Shown: positions 18,173 through 27,891, counted from the first letter of the stretch. The stretch: DNA of 64,000 bases from Actinoplanes teichomyceticus ATCC 31121 (GCF_003711105.1 NZ_CP023865.1:7733001-7797000); one strand, 5' to 3'. Program-made: numbers and translations. Notes: generated by a model not told the origin, from the letters alone.

Positions 18173-18586
18173 TCAGTTCGCTTTCGGGTCGTTGCCGTCG
18201 CCGAGGACCTTCTTGAGGGCCTGCAGCAGGGCGTCGGCGGTGAAGGGTTTCTTGACCAGCAGGGCGTCGTCGCCGACCAGGCCCTTGGTGACGGCGATGT
18301 CCTTGGGCAGGCCGGAGATGAACACCACGCCCAGCCCGGGGCGCATCCCGGTGATCGTGCCGGCCAGTTCGCCACCGGACGCCCCACCGGGCAGGGTGAG
18401 GTCGGTGACCAGGGCGTCGATGTCGCCCGCGTGGTCCCGGCAGACCGAGATGGCCTCGTCCGGATCGCCGGCCACCAGGGTCGAGTAACCCCGGCGTTCC
18501 AGCATGCGGCGCATGATGTCGCGGAGGTCTTCTTCGTCGTCGACGACCAGGACTGTCGGCGTATCGGCGACCGGCGCCTCGGACAT
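18173..18586 (-). CDS. stand-alone response-regulator receiver protein
   Basis: The 137-residue protein is a single receiver domain with no output domain. It has VVDDEED at 15-21, phospho-acceptor Asp62 (ALVTDLTLPGG), the Ser in VVFISG and the conserved Lys in LLVKKPF. ATG 18586 follows GGAGGAGG. It may relay phosphate to another protein. No kinase is adjacent on the same strand, although a PAS kinase lies 2 kb away. It converges with the methyltransferase gene. Confidence 0.88.
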   Translation of the reverse strand: MSEAPVADTPTVLVVDDEEDLRDIMRRMLERRGYSTLVAGDPDEAISVCRDHAGDIDALVTDLTLPGGASGGELAGTITGMRPGLGVVFISGLPKDIAVTKGLVGDDALLVKKPFTADALLQALKKVLGDGNDPKAN

Positions 18587-18692
18587 GGGGTCCTCCTCCC
18601 GGGCTGGGGTCGATTTCACGCTAGCCGTCAGGGGGCGTCGAGTTGGGCACTTTGCCGAGCCCGGCCGGCCGCCCGGGTGCGCGCGAAACACG

Positions 18693-18724
18693 ACGCCGCG
18701 CGACGCGGGGGCGTCGCGCGGCGT
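18693..18724 (-). terminator. terminator after the subtilase gene
   Basis: A perfect 14-bp stem (18693-18706 with 18711-18724) closes a GGGG loop. It lies immediately downstream of the subtilase stop on the minus strand. Confidence 0.75.
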
Positions 18725-18739
18725 GGCGGGAGAGAACGG

Positions 18740-19990
<1,251 letters not shown>

Positions 19991-20089
19991 CAAGTGTCTC
20001 CTCACGGGATGTGCCTGGGCTCCAGGGGGAATGCCGAGGCGACTTGAGGGAAATGGTGAGGACGAAGAGGAGCGGTTCCGGGTCGCGCC

Positions 20090-20107
20090 GGGTTGCACAG
20101 CCGTTGC
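20090..20107 (-). promoter_or_regulatory. TcrA-box-like direct repeat upstream of the subtilase
   Basis: On the minus strand the sequence reads GCAACGG-CTGT-GCAACCC, two 7-mers at 11-bp period, each one mismatch from GCA(A/C)CCG. It lies 100 bp before the subtilase start. No FliA-like promoter follows at the flagellar spacing. Confidence 0.4.
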
Positions 20108-20206
20108 GCAGGTCCGGGCGAGCCGTCGGACGTTTCACAGTGATCCGATGGGCTAAGCGCTAAGGGGTTCCGGGGGTGGGCCGATCTACCCGCTGTCAGG
20201 ACCGCT

Positions 20207-20246
20207 GCACACCGCCAATGAGCACGCCGCACACCGCCTTTGAGCA
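20207..20246. repeat. 18-bp direct repeat at 22-bp spacing upstream of the DUF7455 gene
   Basis: GCACACCGCC-AA-TGAGCA at 20207-20224 and GCACACCGCC-TT-TGAGCA at 20229-20246 differ at two bases only. The 22-bp spacing puts both on the same face of the helix. The second copy ends 11 bp before the DUF7455 start and overlaps its ribosome-binding region, so a repressor or a translational control site is possible. Confidence 0.55.
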
Positions 20247-20257
20247 AGGAGAGCGAT

Positions 20258-20470
20258 ATGACCACCCTGCTGTCGCCCGACATCCACACCGTCGGCGAAC
20301 TGACCGATCGCTGTGATCGCTGTGGCGCGGCCGCCAAGCTCGAGGTGACCCTGAGCAGCGGCGGCGACCTGGCGTTCTGCGGCCACCACGCGAATCGGAT
20401 GCATACCGACATCGCCCGGGTGGCCAGCAAGATCCGCCTGGCCGAAGGCTTCACCTGGGCCGGCAAGTAA
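20258..20470 (+). CDS. DUF7455 zinc-ribbon-like small protein
   Basis: The 70-residue protein has the DRCDRCGAAAKLEV knuckle and a second pair formed by FCGHHANRM, so C-x2-C and C-x-H-H could bind one zinc. This is the layout of the actinobacterial DUF7455 family, whose function is unknown. ATG 20258 follows AAGGAG at the right distance; TTG 20240 would add six residues and is less likely. The gene stands alone between the subtilase and the histidine kinase. Confidence 0.85.
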   Translation: MTTLLSPDIHTVGELTDRCDRCGAAAKLEVTLSSGGDLAFCGHHANRMHTDIARVASKIRLAEGFTWAGK

Positions 20471-20517
20471 CGGCGTAAGCCGCGATATGCTCTTTTCCTC
20501 ACGTCATGGGGGTATAG

Positions 20518-22332
20518 GTGCATATCGCGGCACGCGGCGTGGGCAGGATGTCCCGGCTGATCGCCGGGTGCGCCGGGGTCACGGTCACCGTGCTCGGCGC
20601 CCTGAACACGCGTACGTCCGATCTGAGTGCGCCGCCGGAGGGGCTTTCGCCCGCTCCGGCGCTCGCGTTGATACCCGCCGGGCTGGCCCTGCTGCTGCAC
20701 GTCACGCCCCCGGCCGGCGGCCTGCCCGGCCGGCTGCGCACCGGCGCGGCCGCCGCGTTCGCGCTGGCCGCGGTCGTCCTGGGAGCCACCGCCGCGGACC
20801 GGCACCCGGCCGCCGCGCTGGCCACCGTGCTCTCCGGCCTGGCCCTGGCCTGCCTGGACGTGCGGCTGCCCCGCCGCGCCGGGGCGGCGCCGGTCCGCAT
20901 CGCCGATCCCCTGCTGCTGGGGGCGGCCACCATCGCGCTGGTCGCGCTCGTGCCCCGGCTCTTCGCCGCGTCCTTCCCGAGCGGGCAGGGCCCGGCCGGG
21001 GTGATGCCCCTCTGGCTGGCCGGCGGTCTGCTCGCGCTCACCGCCGGCGCCATCCTGGCCCGGCCCGAGGCCGGGCCGTTACGCACCCTGGACCGGTCCG
21101 GCCCGCGCACCGCGGTGCGCCGGCTGGCCCCCGCGCTGGTCGCGGCACCCCTGATCGCCGCCCTGGTCAGCGCGTTCGCGGTACGCACCGGCCTGAGCCG
21201 GCCGGCCGCCGCGGTCAGCACCGGCGCGATCCTGGCCGCTCTCGCCCTGCTCGCTCTGCTGGCCTTCCTGGTACGCACCCTCGACCGCGCCGACCGCCGC
21301 CAGCGCCGCCTGGTCGCCGAGCTGCGCGACCGCCAGGACTTCGCGGACACGCTGCTGCAGTCGATGAACGAGGCGGTGATGGTGCTGGACGCCAACTACC
21401 ACGTGATCGACGTGAACCGGCGCTGGCGTGAGCTCACCGGCCAGCAGGACGACGTCCGCGAACCGCCGCCGCTGCCGCCACCGGGCAGCGGCGGCGACTG
21501 GCTGCTGCCCCGCGCGGACGGCACCGCGGTGCCCGTGCTGGCCACCATGGCCGCCATCCCGGACGCCGCCGGGGCACCCCGCGGATACGTCGCCACCTGC
21601 GTGGACATCGCCGAGCGCAAGGAGGCCGAGGAGGCGCTCAGCGAGCACGCCGCGGAGCTGGAGCGCGGCAACGCCGAGCTGGCCGCGGCCCTGGCTTTCA
21701 AGAACGACCTGACCTCGATGCTGACCCACGACGTGGCGCAGCCGATCAGCTCGATCGCCAGTCTCGCCGAGCTGCTCTGCGCCGACTGGTCCGACCTGCC
21801 GGACGACATCCGGCTGGAGCTGGCCACGAAGATCGACAAGAACACCCGGCGGCTGGTCAAGATGATGAACGACCTGCAGCTGCTGTTCCGGCTGGACACC
21901 GGGGCGGTGACCGCCCGGCGGGTGCCGGTGCCGCTGCTCGAGGTGGTGCGCGCGACCAGCGCCGAGACCCCGGGCGCCGGTGAGGTGGAGGTCGCCATCG
22001 ACGAGAACGTCTCCGCGCTGGCCGACCGGGGGCACCTGGCGGTGGTGGTGGCGAACCTGCTGAAGAACGCGATCACGCACGGCGCGGCGCCGATCCGGGT
22101 CAGCGCCGAGCGGCAGCCGGACGGGACCGTGCTGCTCTGCGTGCAGGACAGCGGTGCGGGGATCCCGCAGGACGTGCTGCCCAGCCTGTTCGGGCGGTTC
22201 ATCCGCGGCTCGGGGCTGGGCCTGTTCATCGTCCGGCACCTGGTGGAGGCGAACGGCGGCTCGGTCCGCTACGAGCACGCCGTACCCCGCGGCGCCCGCC
22301 TGTTGATCACCCTGGAGGCCGCGCCGCGCTAG
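20518..22332 (+). CDS. membrane PAS sensor histidine kinase
   Basis: The 604-residue kinase has about eight hydrophobic segments in the first 255 residues. A PAS domain follows at about 272-370 (ADTLLQSMNEAVMVLDANYHV), and a coiled coil leads to the dimerisation helix with His404 (MLTHDVAQPISSIASLAELL). The ATPase domain has the N box (VANLLKNAITHGA), DSGAGIPQDV and GSGLGLFIVRHL. The loop between the two glycine boxes is short. GTG 20518 follows GGGGGTAT. No response regulator is adjacent; the receiver at 18173 is a possible partner. Confidence 0.9.
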   Translation: MHIAARGVGRMSRLIAGCAGVTVTVLGALNTRTSDLSAPPEGLSPAPALALIPAGLALLLHVTPPAGGLPGRLRTGAAAAFALAAVVLGATAADRHPAAALATVLSGLALACLDVRLPRRAGAAPVRIADPLLLGAATIALVALVPRLFAASFPSGQGPAGVMPLWLAGGLLALTAGAILARPEAGPLRTLDRSGPRTAVRRLAPALVAAPLIAALVSAFAVRTGLSRPAAAVSTGAILAALALLALLAFLVRTLDRADRRQRRLVAELRDRQDFADTLLQSMNEAVMVLDANYHVIDVNRRWRELTGQQDDVREPPPLPPPGSGGDWLLPRADGTAVPVLATMAAIPDAAGAPRGYVATCVDIAERKEAEEALSEHAAELERGNAELAAALAFKNDLTSMLTHDVAQPISSIASLAELLCADWSDLPDDIRLELATKIDKNTRRLVKMMNDLQLLFRLDTGAVTARRVPVPLLEVVRATSAETPGAGEVEVAIDENVSALADRGHLAVVVANLLKNAITHGAAPIRVSAERQPDGTVLLCVQDSGAGIPQDVLPSLFGRFIRGSGLGLFIVRHLVEANGGSVRYEHAVPRGARLLITLEAAPR

Positions 22333-22341
22333 GGCGCCGCA

Positions 22342-22375
22342 CCACCGGGCCGGCCCCGCGGGGCCGGCCCGGTGG
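22342..22375. terminator. bidirectional terminator between the kinase and SRPBCC genes
   Basis: A perfect 16-bp stem (22342-22357 with 22360-22375) and a very short loop lie between the converging genes. Confidence 0.8.
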
Positions 22376-22392
22376 GTGGCTGCCGTGGGCGG

Positions 22393-23184
22393 TCAGCCGT
22401 TGCCCCGCTCCTCTTCGCTGATCATGCCGGTGCCCCACAGGTCCCCGCTCCGGGCGCCGCGGCCACCCATCGGGGCCGTCCCGGCCGCCCCGCCGCTGAT
22501 CGGGCCGGCGCCGGGCCCGCCGGCCGGGTGGCGCAGCGGGTTGTCGGTGAGGCCGGTGCCGGTCGGGTCGGCGTTGCCCATGTCCGCCGCGCCGGTGTCC
22601 CAACCGGCTCCCGGCTTCGGCCCGCCGCCCTGGCCGGGCGCCGGGTGCCGGTGCACGCGGGCGGCGACCGAGGCCGGTGAGGCGTAGTCGGTGCCGCGGC
22701 CGAGCAGCGTGTGCGAGGGGCCGGGCAGGCGCTTGCCGCTGACCCCGGTGGGCATCGCCCGGCCGCCCAGCACACCGCTCTCGACCAGGCCCTTGAAGGT
22801 GGTCAGGTCGGCCTTGAGCCGGCGGTTCAGTGACTCCTGACCGTGCCGGTCGCTCGGCATGAGGAACGCGATGTCGGCTTCGAGCTGGGCGACGACCTGG
22901 GTCTTGGTCTCCCCCAGCGGGCGCAGCGTGATGGTCTCGGCGAGCAGCGGCCCCTCCATCGTCGACCAGGAGACCCGCTCGTCCGGCGCCCGTTCGATGA
23001 TCTGGGCGTCGAACTCGCGGCTCTTGCCGTCCACGTCCATGATCCAGTGCGTCTGATCCCCGCCGGTGCTGGTCACCTGCCGGACTCCGGTCATGAACCG
23101 CGGATAGTTCTCGAACGCGGCGAGCTGCTCGTACACCGTGTGCAGCGGTGCACTCACCTCGATGGCCTGCTGAACCATACTCAT
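22393..23184 (-). CDS. SRPBCC (START-like/cyclase) family protein with a disordered tail
   Basis: Residues 1-150 form a helix-grip SRPBCC domain of the polyketide cyclase/dehydratase type. It begins VQQAIEVSAPLHTVYEQLAA and contains WIMDVDGKSREFDAQI and RVSWSTMEGP. Such domains bind hydrophobic ligands. The remaining 110 residues are Gly- and Pro-rich and probably disordered. ATG 23184 follows GGGAGAG; a longer open frame upstream is not conserved in character. The ligand is unknown. Confidence 0.85.
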   Translation of the reverse strand: MSMVQQAIEVSAPLHTVYEQLAAFENYPRFMTGVRQVTSTGGDQTHWIMDVDGKSREFDAQIIERAPDERVSWSTMEGPLLAETITLRPLGETKTQVVAQLEADIAFLMPSDRHGQESLNRRLKADLTTFKGLVESGVLGGRAMPTGVSGKRLPGPSHTLLGRGTDYASPASVAARVHRHPAPGQGGGPKPGAGWDTGAADMGNADPTGTGLTDNPLRHPAGGPGAGPISGGAAGTAPMGGRGARSGDLWGTGMISEEERGNG

Positions 23185-23257
23185 CGCATCTCTCCCATGC
23201 TGAAGTGCTGGCATGACAGAGAGTACGGAGACGAGTGCTACCCGTGTTCGCTTTCGC

Positions 23258-24007
23258 TCAGACCCGACGCAGGTACTGCCACCCGCCCACCTCGGCGGCG
23301 TACCGGGCATCACTCGCGGGCACCAGCGTCACACCGGCGTCCCGCAGCATCCCGACCAGGCGCGGGGACGGGCTGCGCCACGCCTCGCTGACCTCGACCA
23401 GGGTGCCGGTGCCACGGCAGGCGGCGGCCAGATCGGCGAGCAGCGCGGGCGACACCGCGGCGTCGTCCACACCGGCCTGGGCCAGCAGCGCGAGCGGGCG
23501 GGCGAGCTGGGTGGGCACGTACCGGCAGGCCCGTTCCAGGCCCCGCACGGTCGCCGCGACCAGCAGCTCGGCCACCTGCCCGGGGGTCATCTCACCGGTC
23601 GCCAACCGGGCCCGCACCGTGCGGGCGTCCAGCAGCTCGGCGCCGTACGGCAGGGCGGAGAGCGCCACCGACAGCGCGTCGAGCTGAGCCAGGTCGGCGG
23701 GCAGGGCCAGCCAGCCGTCCGGGCGGACCACCTCGACCTCGGCGGCCACCCGCAGGGTCATCTCGGTGCGGTGCCGGGCCCGGCGCACGGCGTCGGCGTA
23801 CGCGGTCAGCCAGGTGGTGTCCGGCCCGACCTGGTCGGCGAAGGTGAGCGAGGTCAGGCCGGCCCGGTCGGCGGCCGAGGCCACCACACCCACCGCGTCC
23901 CGCCCGGCCGAGAAACCGGTGTGCACGTGCGCATCGACCGTCAGGTCCAGCGCACACGCGGTGCCCACCGCACCGCCGCCGATGACTGATTCCCGCTCTG
24001 CGCCCAC
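23258..24007 (-). CDS. PHP-domain metal-dependent phosphoesterase-like protein
   Basis: The 249-residue protein starts a PHP fold with DAHVHTGFSAGRD (Asp25, His27, His29), a motif that binds divalent metals. Further acidic positions appear in AAEVEVV and near the end in VPASDARY. PHP enzymes include histidinol phosphatase and trinuclear-metal phosphoesterases; this one is short and its substrate is unknown. GTG 24007 follows GGGGAGC. It lies 128 bp after the csrA end on the same strand side, just outside the flagellar locus. Confidence 0.8.
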   Translation of the reverse strand: MGAERESVIGGGAVGTACALDLTVDAHVHTGFSAGRDAVGVVASAADRAGLTSLTFADQVGPDTTWLTAYADAVRRARHRTEMTLRVAAEVEVVRPDGWLALPADLAQLDALSVALSALPYGAELLDARTVRARLATGEMTPGQVAELLVAATVRGLERACRYVPTQLARPLALLAQAGVDDAAVSPALLADLAAACRGTGTLVEVSEAWRSPSPRLVGMLRDAGVTLVPASDARYAAEVGGWQYLRRV

Positions 24008-24134
24008 GATCGCTCCCCGACTGGTGTTCTCCGTCGTGGAGAAGAATGCGGGCCGCGCGTTGTCTCCGGGGTCAGCCGGTGGTGCAGGTCAGGTGCGCCC
24101 GCCGCCGCCGGCGACGGGGGCGCACCCGGCCGCC

Positions 24135-24377
24135 CTACGGCTGGCCGTCCGGCTTCTTCAGCATCCTGGCGACCGCGTCCACGGCGTCGTCGGTGGGCGA
24201 CGCGGCGGCGCGGTTCGCCTCCTGCAACTCGCGGTACACCTCCTCGCGGTGCACCTGCACGTCACGCGGGGCCTGGATGCCGAGCCGGATGACGTCGCCC
24301 CGGGCCTCCAGCACGGTGATCACCACGTCGTCGCCGATCATCACGCTCTCCCCGGCCCGCCTGGTCAGCACAAGCAT
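24135..24377 (-). CDS. csrA: carbon storage regulator CsrA
   Basis: CsrA binds GGA motifs in mRNA leaders and blocks translation, classically that of flagellin. The 80-residue protein has the canonical start MLVLTRRAGESVMIGDDV and the RNA-contacting VHREEVYREL segment. A longer acidic C-terminal extension than in E. coli follows. Its own leader carries three GGA motifs right before ATG 24377, including the ribosome site. It follows fliW, and the pair forms the FliW-CsrA-flagellin circuit with fliC 4 kb away. Confidence 0.95.
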   Translation of the reverse strand: MLVLTRRAGESVMIGDDVVITVLEARGDVIRLGIQAPRDVQVHREEVYRELQEANRAAASPTDDAVDAVARMLKKPDGQP

Positions 24378-24385
24378 CGACGCCC

Positions 24386-24395
24386 TCCTCCGTCC
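24386..24395 (-). promoter_or_regulatory. three GGA motifs in the csrA ribosome-binding region
   Basis: On the minus strand the leader reads GGACGGAGGA over 24395-24386, 8 bases before the csrA ATG. Three overlapping or adjacent GGA cores cover the ribosome site, the arrangement expected for CsrA autorepression. Confidence 0.45.
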
Positions 24396-24416
24396 ACGGA
24401 ACCGACAGCATGGCAA

Positions 24417-24448
24417 AGGCGCGGTCGCGACGGAACGCGACCGCGCCT
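24417..24448 (-). terminator. hairpin between fliW and csrA
   Basis: A perfect 13-bp stem (24417-24429 with 24436-24448) closes a 6-base loop right after the fliW stop. It can end or attenuate the flgN-to-fliW transcript before csrA. Confidence 0.7.
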
Positions 24449-24459
24449 GCGACGGAGGA

Positions 24460-24897
24460 TCAGAAGGCTCGATTCATGATGGCGCGCACCGGATAGCCCG
24501 ATCCGGTCAGCACCACCTGCTGGGCGCGCATGCTGTCCCGGTCCACCACGATCGGGGCGAGGAGGTTGGCCGTCGTCTCGTCCTGCCCCGCGGTGATGAC
24601 CGCCAGCAGCAGGACACGGTCCGGGTCCTTGGTGTTCAGGGCGGCGAACACGGCTTCGTCGATCTCCGGGGCGTACTCCGGGAAGAACGGCTCCGGCGGC
24701 GCGACCAGGAAACGCAGTTCCGGGTTGTCGATCGATGTGAGGGCGTAGAGCAGACCGTCGTCGTTGAGTCGCACCAGGACGAATTCCCGGTGTGCCGGAA
24801 ACCCCGGCATGGGCGTCGCCATCGTGATGGTCGGCAGGCCCAGCGACGGGTCGGTCATGGTGGCCTCGATCGGTCGGGACATGGTGCGAGTAGTCAT
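24460..24897 (-). CDS. fliW: flagellar assembly factor FliW
   Basis: FliW binds either flagellin or CsrA and so releases flagellin translation when the pool of free flagellin falls. The 145-residue protein has the family features: PGFPAHREFVLV, SIDNPELRFLVAPP and a C-terminal region with NLLAPIVVDRDSMRAQQVVL. ATG 24897 lies 2 bp after the flgL stop and next to a GAGGTGA site; an upstream GTG (24903) overlaps the stop and is possible. The flgL-fliW-csrA order matches other Gram-positive flagellar loci. Confidence 0.94.
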   Translation of the reverse strand: MTTRTMSRPIEATMTDPSLGLPTITMATPMPGFPAHREFVLVRLNDDGLLYALTSIDNPELRFLVAPPEPFFPEYAPEIDEAVFAALNTKDPDRVLLLAVITAGQDETTANLLAPIVVDRDSMRAQQVVLTGSGYPVRAIMNRAF

Positions 24898-24899
24898 GG

Positions 24900-25874
24900 T
24901 CACCTCAGGAAATCGATGAGCGAGGGCTGGATCACCTTGGCCGTGGCGGCCAGGGCGGCCTGATACGAGGTCTGCTGGAGCTGCAATTCCATGATCGCCT
25001 TGGGCAGGTCGACATCCTCGATATCGGACAGCTGCGACGACACGGACATCAAGCGATCCTCAGCGGACTGCTTCATCTGGGTAACCCGATTGTATCGGGC
25101 GCCTACGTCCGAAAGAGTGGATTTCAGGAGATCAGACGCTTTGTCGAGGTTCGTCAGCCCAGTGGCCAGAGCGTCCGAGTCGCCGGATCTCATGGCATCG
25201 ATGACATCGTCCAGCACCGTGAAGAGCTGCGCCGGATTGCGCACCCGATCGGCCTCCGCGACCGGGTTGCCGTCCGCGTCCACGTAGTTGCCGCTCGCAT
25301 CGACGAGGTAGTCCGTACCGAACGCCTCCGGGCCGCGCACATCGACGCGGACCTTGGCGTTCGGCCCGATCGCCCGCATCGTCTCGCCGGCTGGCTCGCC
25401 GATGTACCGGCCGGTGGCGTCGTAGGCCTCGTGGTCCGGCGTGGAACCGCCGAACACCGGCCGGTCCAGGTACCGGGAGTTGGCGAACTGGACCAGGTTG
25501 GCCTTGATCTGCTCCAGCTCGGCCGCCCGGGCCTTGTTCGCCTCCGAGGTGCCCGTCCCGCCCATGCTGCTGGCCTCCAGCGTGAGGTTGCGGGCCACGG
25601 TGACCAGCTCCTGCGAGTGCTGCAGGTTGTCCTGCACCACGCCGAGCCGGCCGGCCGCGTCGTCGGCGTTGGTGGAGTACCTCCTGTTGGCCCGCACCTC
25701 GCCGCGCAGCTGCAAAGCGGTGACCGTGCCGGTCGGCGAGTCCGACGGGCGGTTCAGCTGCTTGCCGCTGGAGATCTGGTCGGTGGCCTGCTGGCTGCGG
25801 TTGAGGTTGCGCTGCAGGCTGGCCATCACCCGGGTGCGCACGCTGCTCTCGGTGACCCTGGGGCTGCTGCTCAT
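24900..25874 (-). CDS. flgL: flagellar hook-filament junction protein FlgL (HAP3)
   Basis: FlgL forms the second junction ring between hook and filament. The 324-residue protein is flagellin-like at both ends. The N-terminal helix contains RNLNRSQQATDQISSGKQLNRPSDSPTG-type sequence (shown in part), and the C-terminal helix contains DLPKAIMELQLQQTSYQAAL and ends near SLIDFLR. The middle is short. ATG 25874 is 11 bp after the flgK stop. It is exported by the flagellar type III apparatus. Confidence 0.95.
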   Translation of the reverse strand: MSSSPRVTESSVRTRVMASLQRNLNRSQQATDQISSGKQLNRPSDSPTGTVTALQLRGEVRANRRYSTNADDAAGRLGVVQDNLQHSQELVTVARNLTLEASSMGGTGTSEANKARAAELEQIKANLVQFANSRYLDRPVFGGSTPDHEAYDATGRYIGEPAGETMRAIGPNAKVRVDVRGPEAFGTDYLVDASGNYVDADGNPVAEADRVRNPAQLFTVLDDVIDAMRSGDSDALATGLTNLDKASDLLKSTLSDVGARYNRVTQMKQSAEDRLMSVSSQLSDIEDVDLPKAIMELQLQQTSYQAALAATAKVIQPSLIDFLR

Positions 25875-25885
25875 GACGTACTCCC

Positions 25886-27346
25886 TTACCTACCGACCAG
25901 ACCGGTACGGTTGATCAACTGGTCCAGCATCGAGTCGATGGTGGTGAGCACCCGGCTGGCGGCCTCGTAACCGCGCTGGTAGGTGAGCAGGTTGGTCATC
26001 TCCTCGTCCAGGTTGACCCCGGCCTCGGCGTCCCGGGCCGCGTCCACCTGGTCGGTCACCGCGTTCTGCACGTCGCGCCGGCGGATCGCGGACTGCGCCG
26101 CGACGCCCAGCTCACCGATCAGCGACTTGTACTCGGCGTCCGCGCCGACCCGCGAGTCGGCCAGCTCGGCGATCTCGTCGGCCCGGTTGCCGTTCAGCAC
26201 CTTGGGCGCGCCGGCCGGATGGTCGGCCGTGGGCGCGCCGGTCGGATCGCCCGAGGAGATCGCCAGCTTCACCGGGTCGGTGACCGCCACCCGGATCCGC
26301 GCGGCGGTCACGTCGGCCGGCAGCCCGTTGTCGTTGCGGACGAAGAAGGAGTCGCCCGGGGTGCCGTCGATCGCGTACGCGTTCTTGTAGATCGCGTTCA
26401 CCGAGTCGGCCAGCTTCTTCGCGACCGCGTCCAGCCGCTGCGTCATGGTGTCGAGCGTGCCGCCCCTGGCGAGCAGCTCCATCGAGGCGCCGACCGCGCC
26501 ACCCGCGCCCACCGGGGCCCTGGTGTCCTTCCAGCGCAGGTTGACCTCCGCGCTGGCCAGGTCCTCCAGGCGGGTTGCGCTGCCGCTCTCGATCTCGATC
26601 TGCCGGGTGGTGAACCCGCTGACCAGGGGCGCGCTGCCGACGAAGACGTTGATCCCGCCGTTGGGCGTCTCGGTGACGCTCGCGCCGATCAGCTCGGAGA
26701 GCTTGAGGATCTGCTGGGCGCGCTGGTCCTGCAGCTCGTTGGCGGCCAGGCCGGCCTGCTCGGCGATGACGATCTGGTTGTTGAGCTTGGCCACCGCCTC
26801 GGCCGCCTTGTTGACGTCGTCGACGTAGGTGTCCAGGCCGGTGCGCGCCGACTTGTACTGGTTGTTCAGCGAGGTGGCCGCGTCGTTGAGCGTCGAGGCG
26901 ACCGTGGTGGCCTCCTCCAGCAGCGCGGACTTGGCCGACAGGTCGCTCGGGTTGGCGGCGACCGCGTTCCAGCCCTCCCACATGTCGGCGAGCCGGCCCT
27001 GCAGGGCGGTGTCGCTCGGCTCCGCGAACACGTCCTCGATCAGGCTGTACGCGCCGGCTCGCGCGTTGTGGTACGCCGAGCTCGCGTGCTCGGTGTAACC
27101 GCGCTGGTCCAGCGCGGCGTTGCGGAGCCGCTCCACCGAGGTGACGGTGACCCCGTTGCCGACCGCGGTGGTGGTGGCGTACACGCCGGGCACCAGGTTG
27201 GCGTTCTGCGCCTGCATCACCACGCGCTGCCGGGTGTACCCCTCGGTGCTCGCGTTCGCGATGTTCTGCCCGGTGACGTCCAGGCCGCGCCGTTGCGCGT
27301 AGAGGGAGGTCAGAGCGGTGTTGAGTCCACTGAACGTGCTAGCCAT
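25886..27346 (-). CDS. flgK: flagellar hook-associated protein FlgK (HAP1)
   Basis: FlgK joins the hook to the filament. The 486-residue protein begins with STFSGLNTALTSLYAQRRGL and the rod/hook signature LDVTGQNIANASTEGYTRQRV. It ends with EEMTNLLTYQRGYEAASRVL and a final amphipathic helix (TTIDSMLDQLINRTG). ATG 27346 overlaps the flgN stop by one base (TGATG), which indicates translational coupling to its chaperone. Confidence 0.96.
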   Translation of the reverse strand: MASTFSGLNTALTSLYAQRRGLDVTGQNIANASTEGYTRQRVVMQAQNANLVPGVYATTTAVGNGVTVTSVERLRNAALDQRGYTEHASSAYHNARAGAYSLIEDVFAEPSDTALQGRLADMWEGWNAVAANPSDLSAKSALLEEATTVASTLNDAATSLNNQYKSARTGLDTYVDDVNKAAEAVAKLNNQIVIAEQAGLAANELQDQRAQQILKLSELIGASVTETPNGGINVFVGSAPLVSGFTTRQIEIESGSATRLEDLASAEVNLRWKDTRAPVGAGGAVGASMELLARGGTLDTMTQRLDAVAKKLADSVNAIYKNAYAIDGTPGDSFFVRNDNGLPADVTAARIRVAVTDPVKLAISSGDPTGAPTADHPAGAPKVLNGNRADEIAELADSRVGADAEYKSLIGELGVAAQSAIRRRDVQNAVTDQVDAARDAEAGVNLDEEMTNLLTYQRGYEAASRVLTTIDSMLDQLINRTGLVGR

Positions 27347-27831
27347 CAGATCGCCTCATCAACGAGGGTGGGGCGGCGTACGCCGCCGGTGACGGTCTGG
27401 CCCTGCGGCCCGTACGTTTCCACAGTCTCGGCGAACACGAGCATGGTTTCGCGAGCCGCGCGCTGCCCTGCGGTGAGCAGGTCGCGGTTGACGTCGGCCA
27501 GGGCCCTGATCTCCGACGTCAGCAGCAGGAACGCCTTGCGGTGCTGGTGCAACAGGTCCGACCAGGGGTCGGGAGCCGCGTCGGCGAGCTCGCCCAGCGA
27601 CGCCTCCGGGGAGAGCCCGAGCTCCGCGGCGACCTCCTGGGCGTACGCGGCCCGGATGACCTCGGTCTGCCGGATCTGGTCCAGCACCACCTCCACCTCC
27701 CGGGTGGCGTGGCTGAGCCAGCGCGATCGGTTCGCCGCGAGGAGCAGTTGCTCCTCCTCAAGCTTGAACAACAGCATCTCCAGAAGCTCGCGAGAGCGCC
27801 ACAGGACGCTGGCCAGATCGGTGAGGCTCAC
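27346..27831 (-). CDS. flgN: FlgN-type export chaperone
   Basis: FlgN keeps FlgK and FlgL export-competent. The 161-residue protein is an all-helical coiled-coil chaperone with LWRSRELLEMLLFKLEEEQL at the start, typical of the FlgN family. The frame is open to 28035, but GTG 27831 has a GGAGG site 5 bases upstream and opens the first conserved helix. It heads the flgN-flgK-flgL-fliW unit. A candidate FliA-type promoter lies about 60 bp upstream. Confidence 0.9.
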   Translation of the reverse strand: MSLTDLASVLWRSRELLEMLLFKLEEEQLLLAANRSRWLSHATREVEVVLDQIRQTEVIRAAYAQEVAAELGLSPEASLGELADAAPDPWSDLLHQHRKAFLLLTSEIRALADVNRDLLTAGQRAARETMLVFAETVETYGPQGQTVTGGVRRPTLVDEAI

Positions 27832-27859
27832 CCGGTCCTCCGTCGGTTCGCTGGTCGGA

Positions 27860-27880
27860 TCGCACCCTTGCGGCAACCCG
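27860..27880 (+). promoter_or_regulatory. degenerate TcrA-box-like repeat between flgN and fliC
   Basis: The sequence GCACCCT-TGCG-GCAACCC (27862-27879) has two 7-mers at 11-bp period, each one base from GCA(A/C)CCG. It lies in the divergent flgN-fliC region, 30 bp from flgN and 200 bp from fliC. It does not have the 8-bp spacing to a promoter seen at flgB. Confidence 0.4.
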
Positions 27881-27891
27881 CTCATTCGGAC

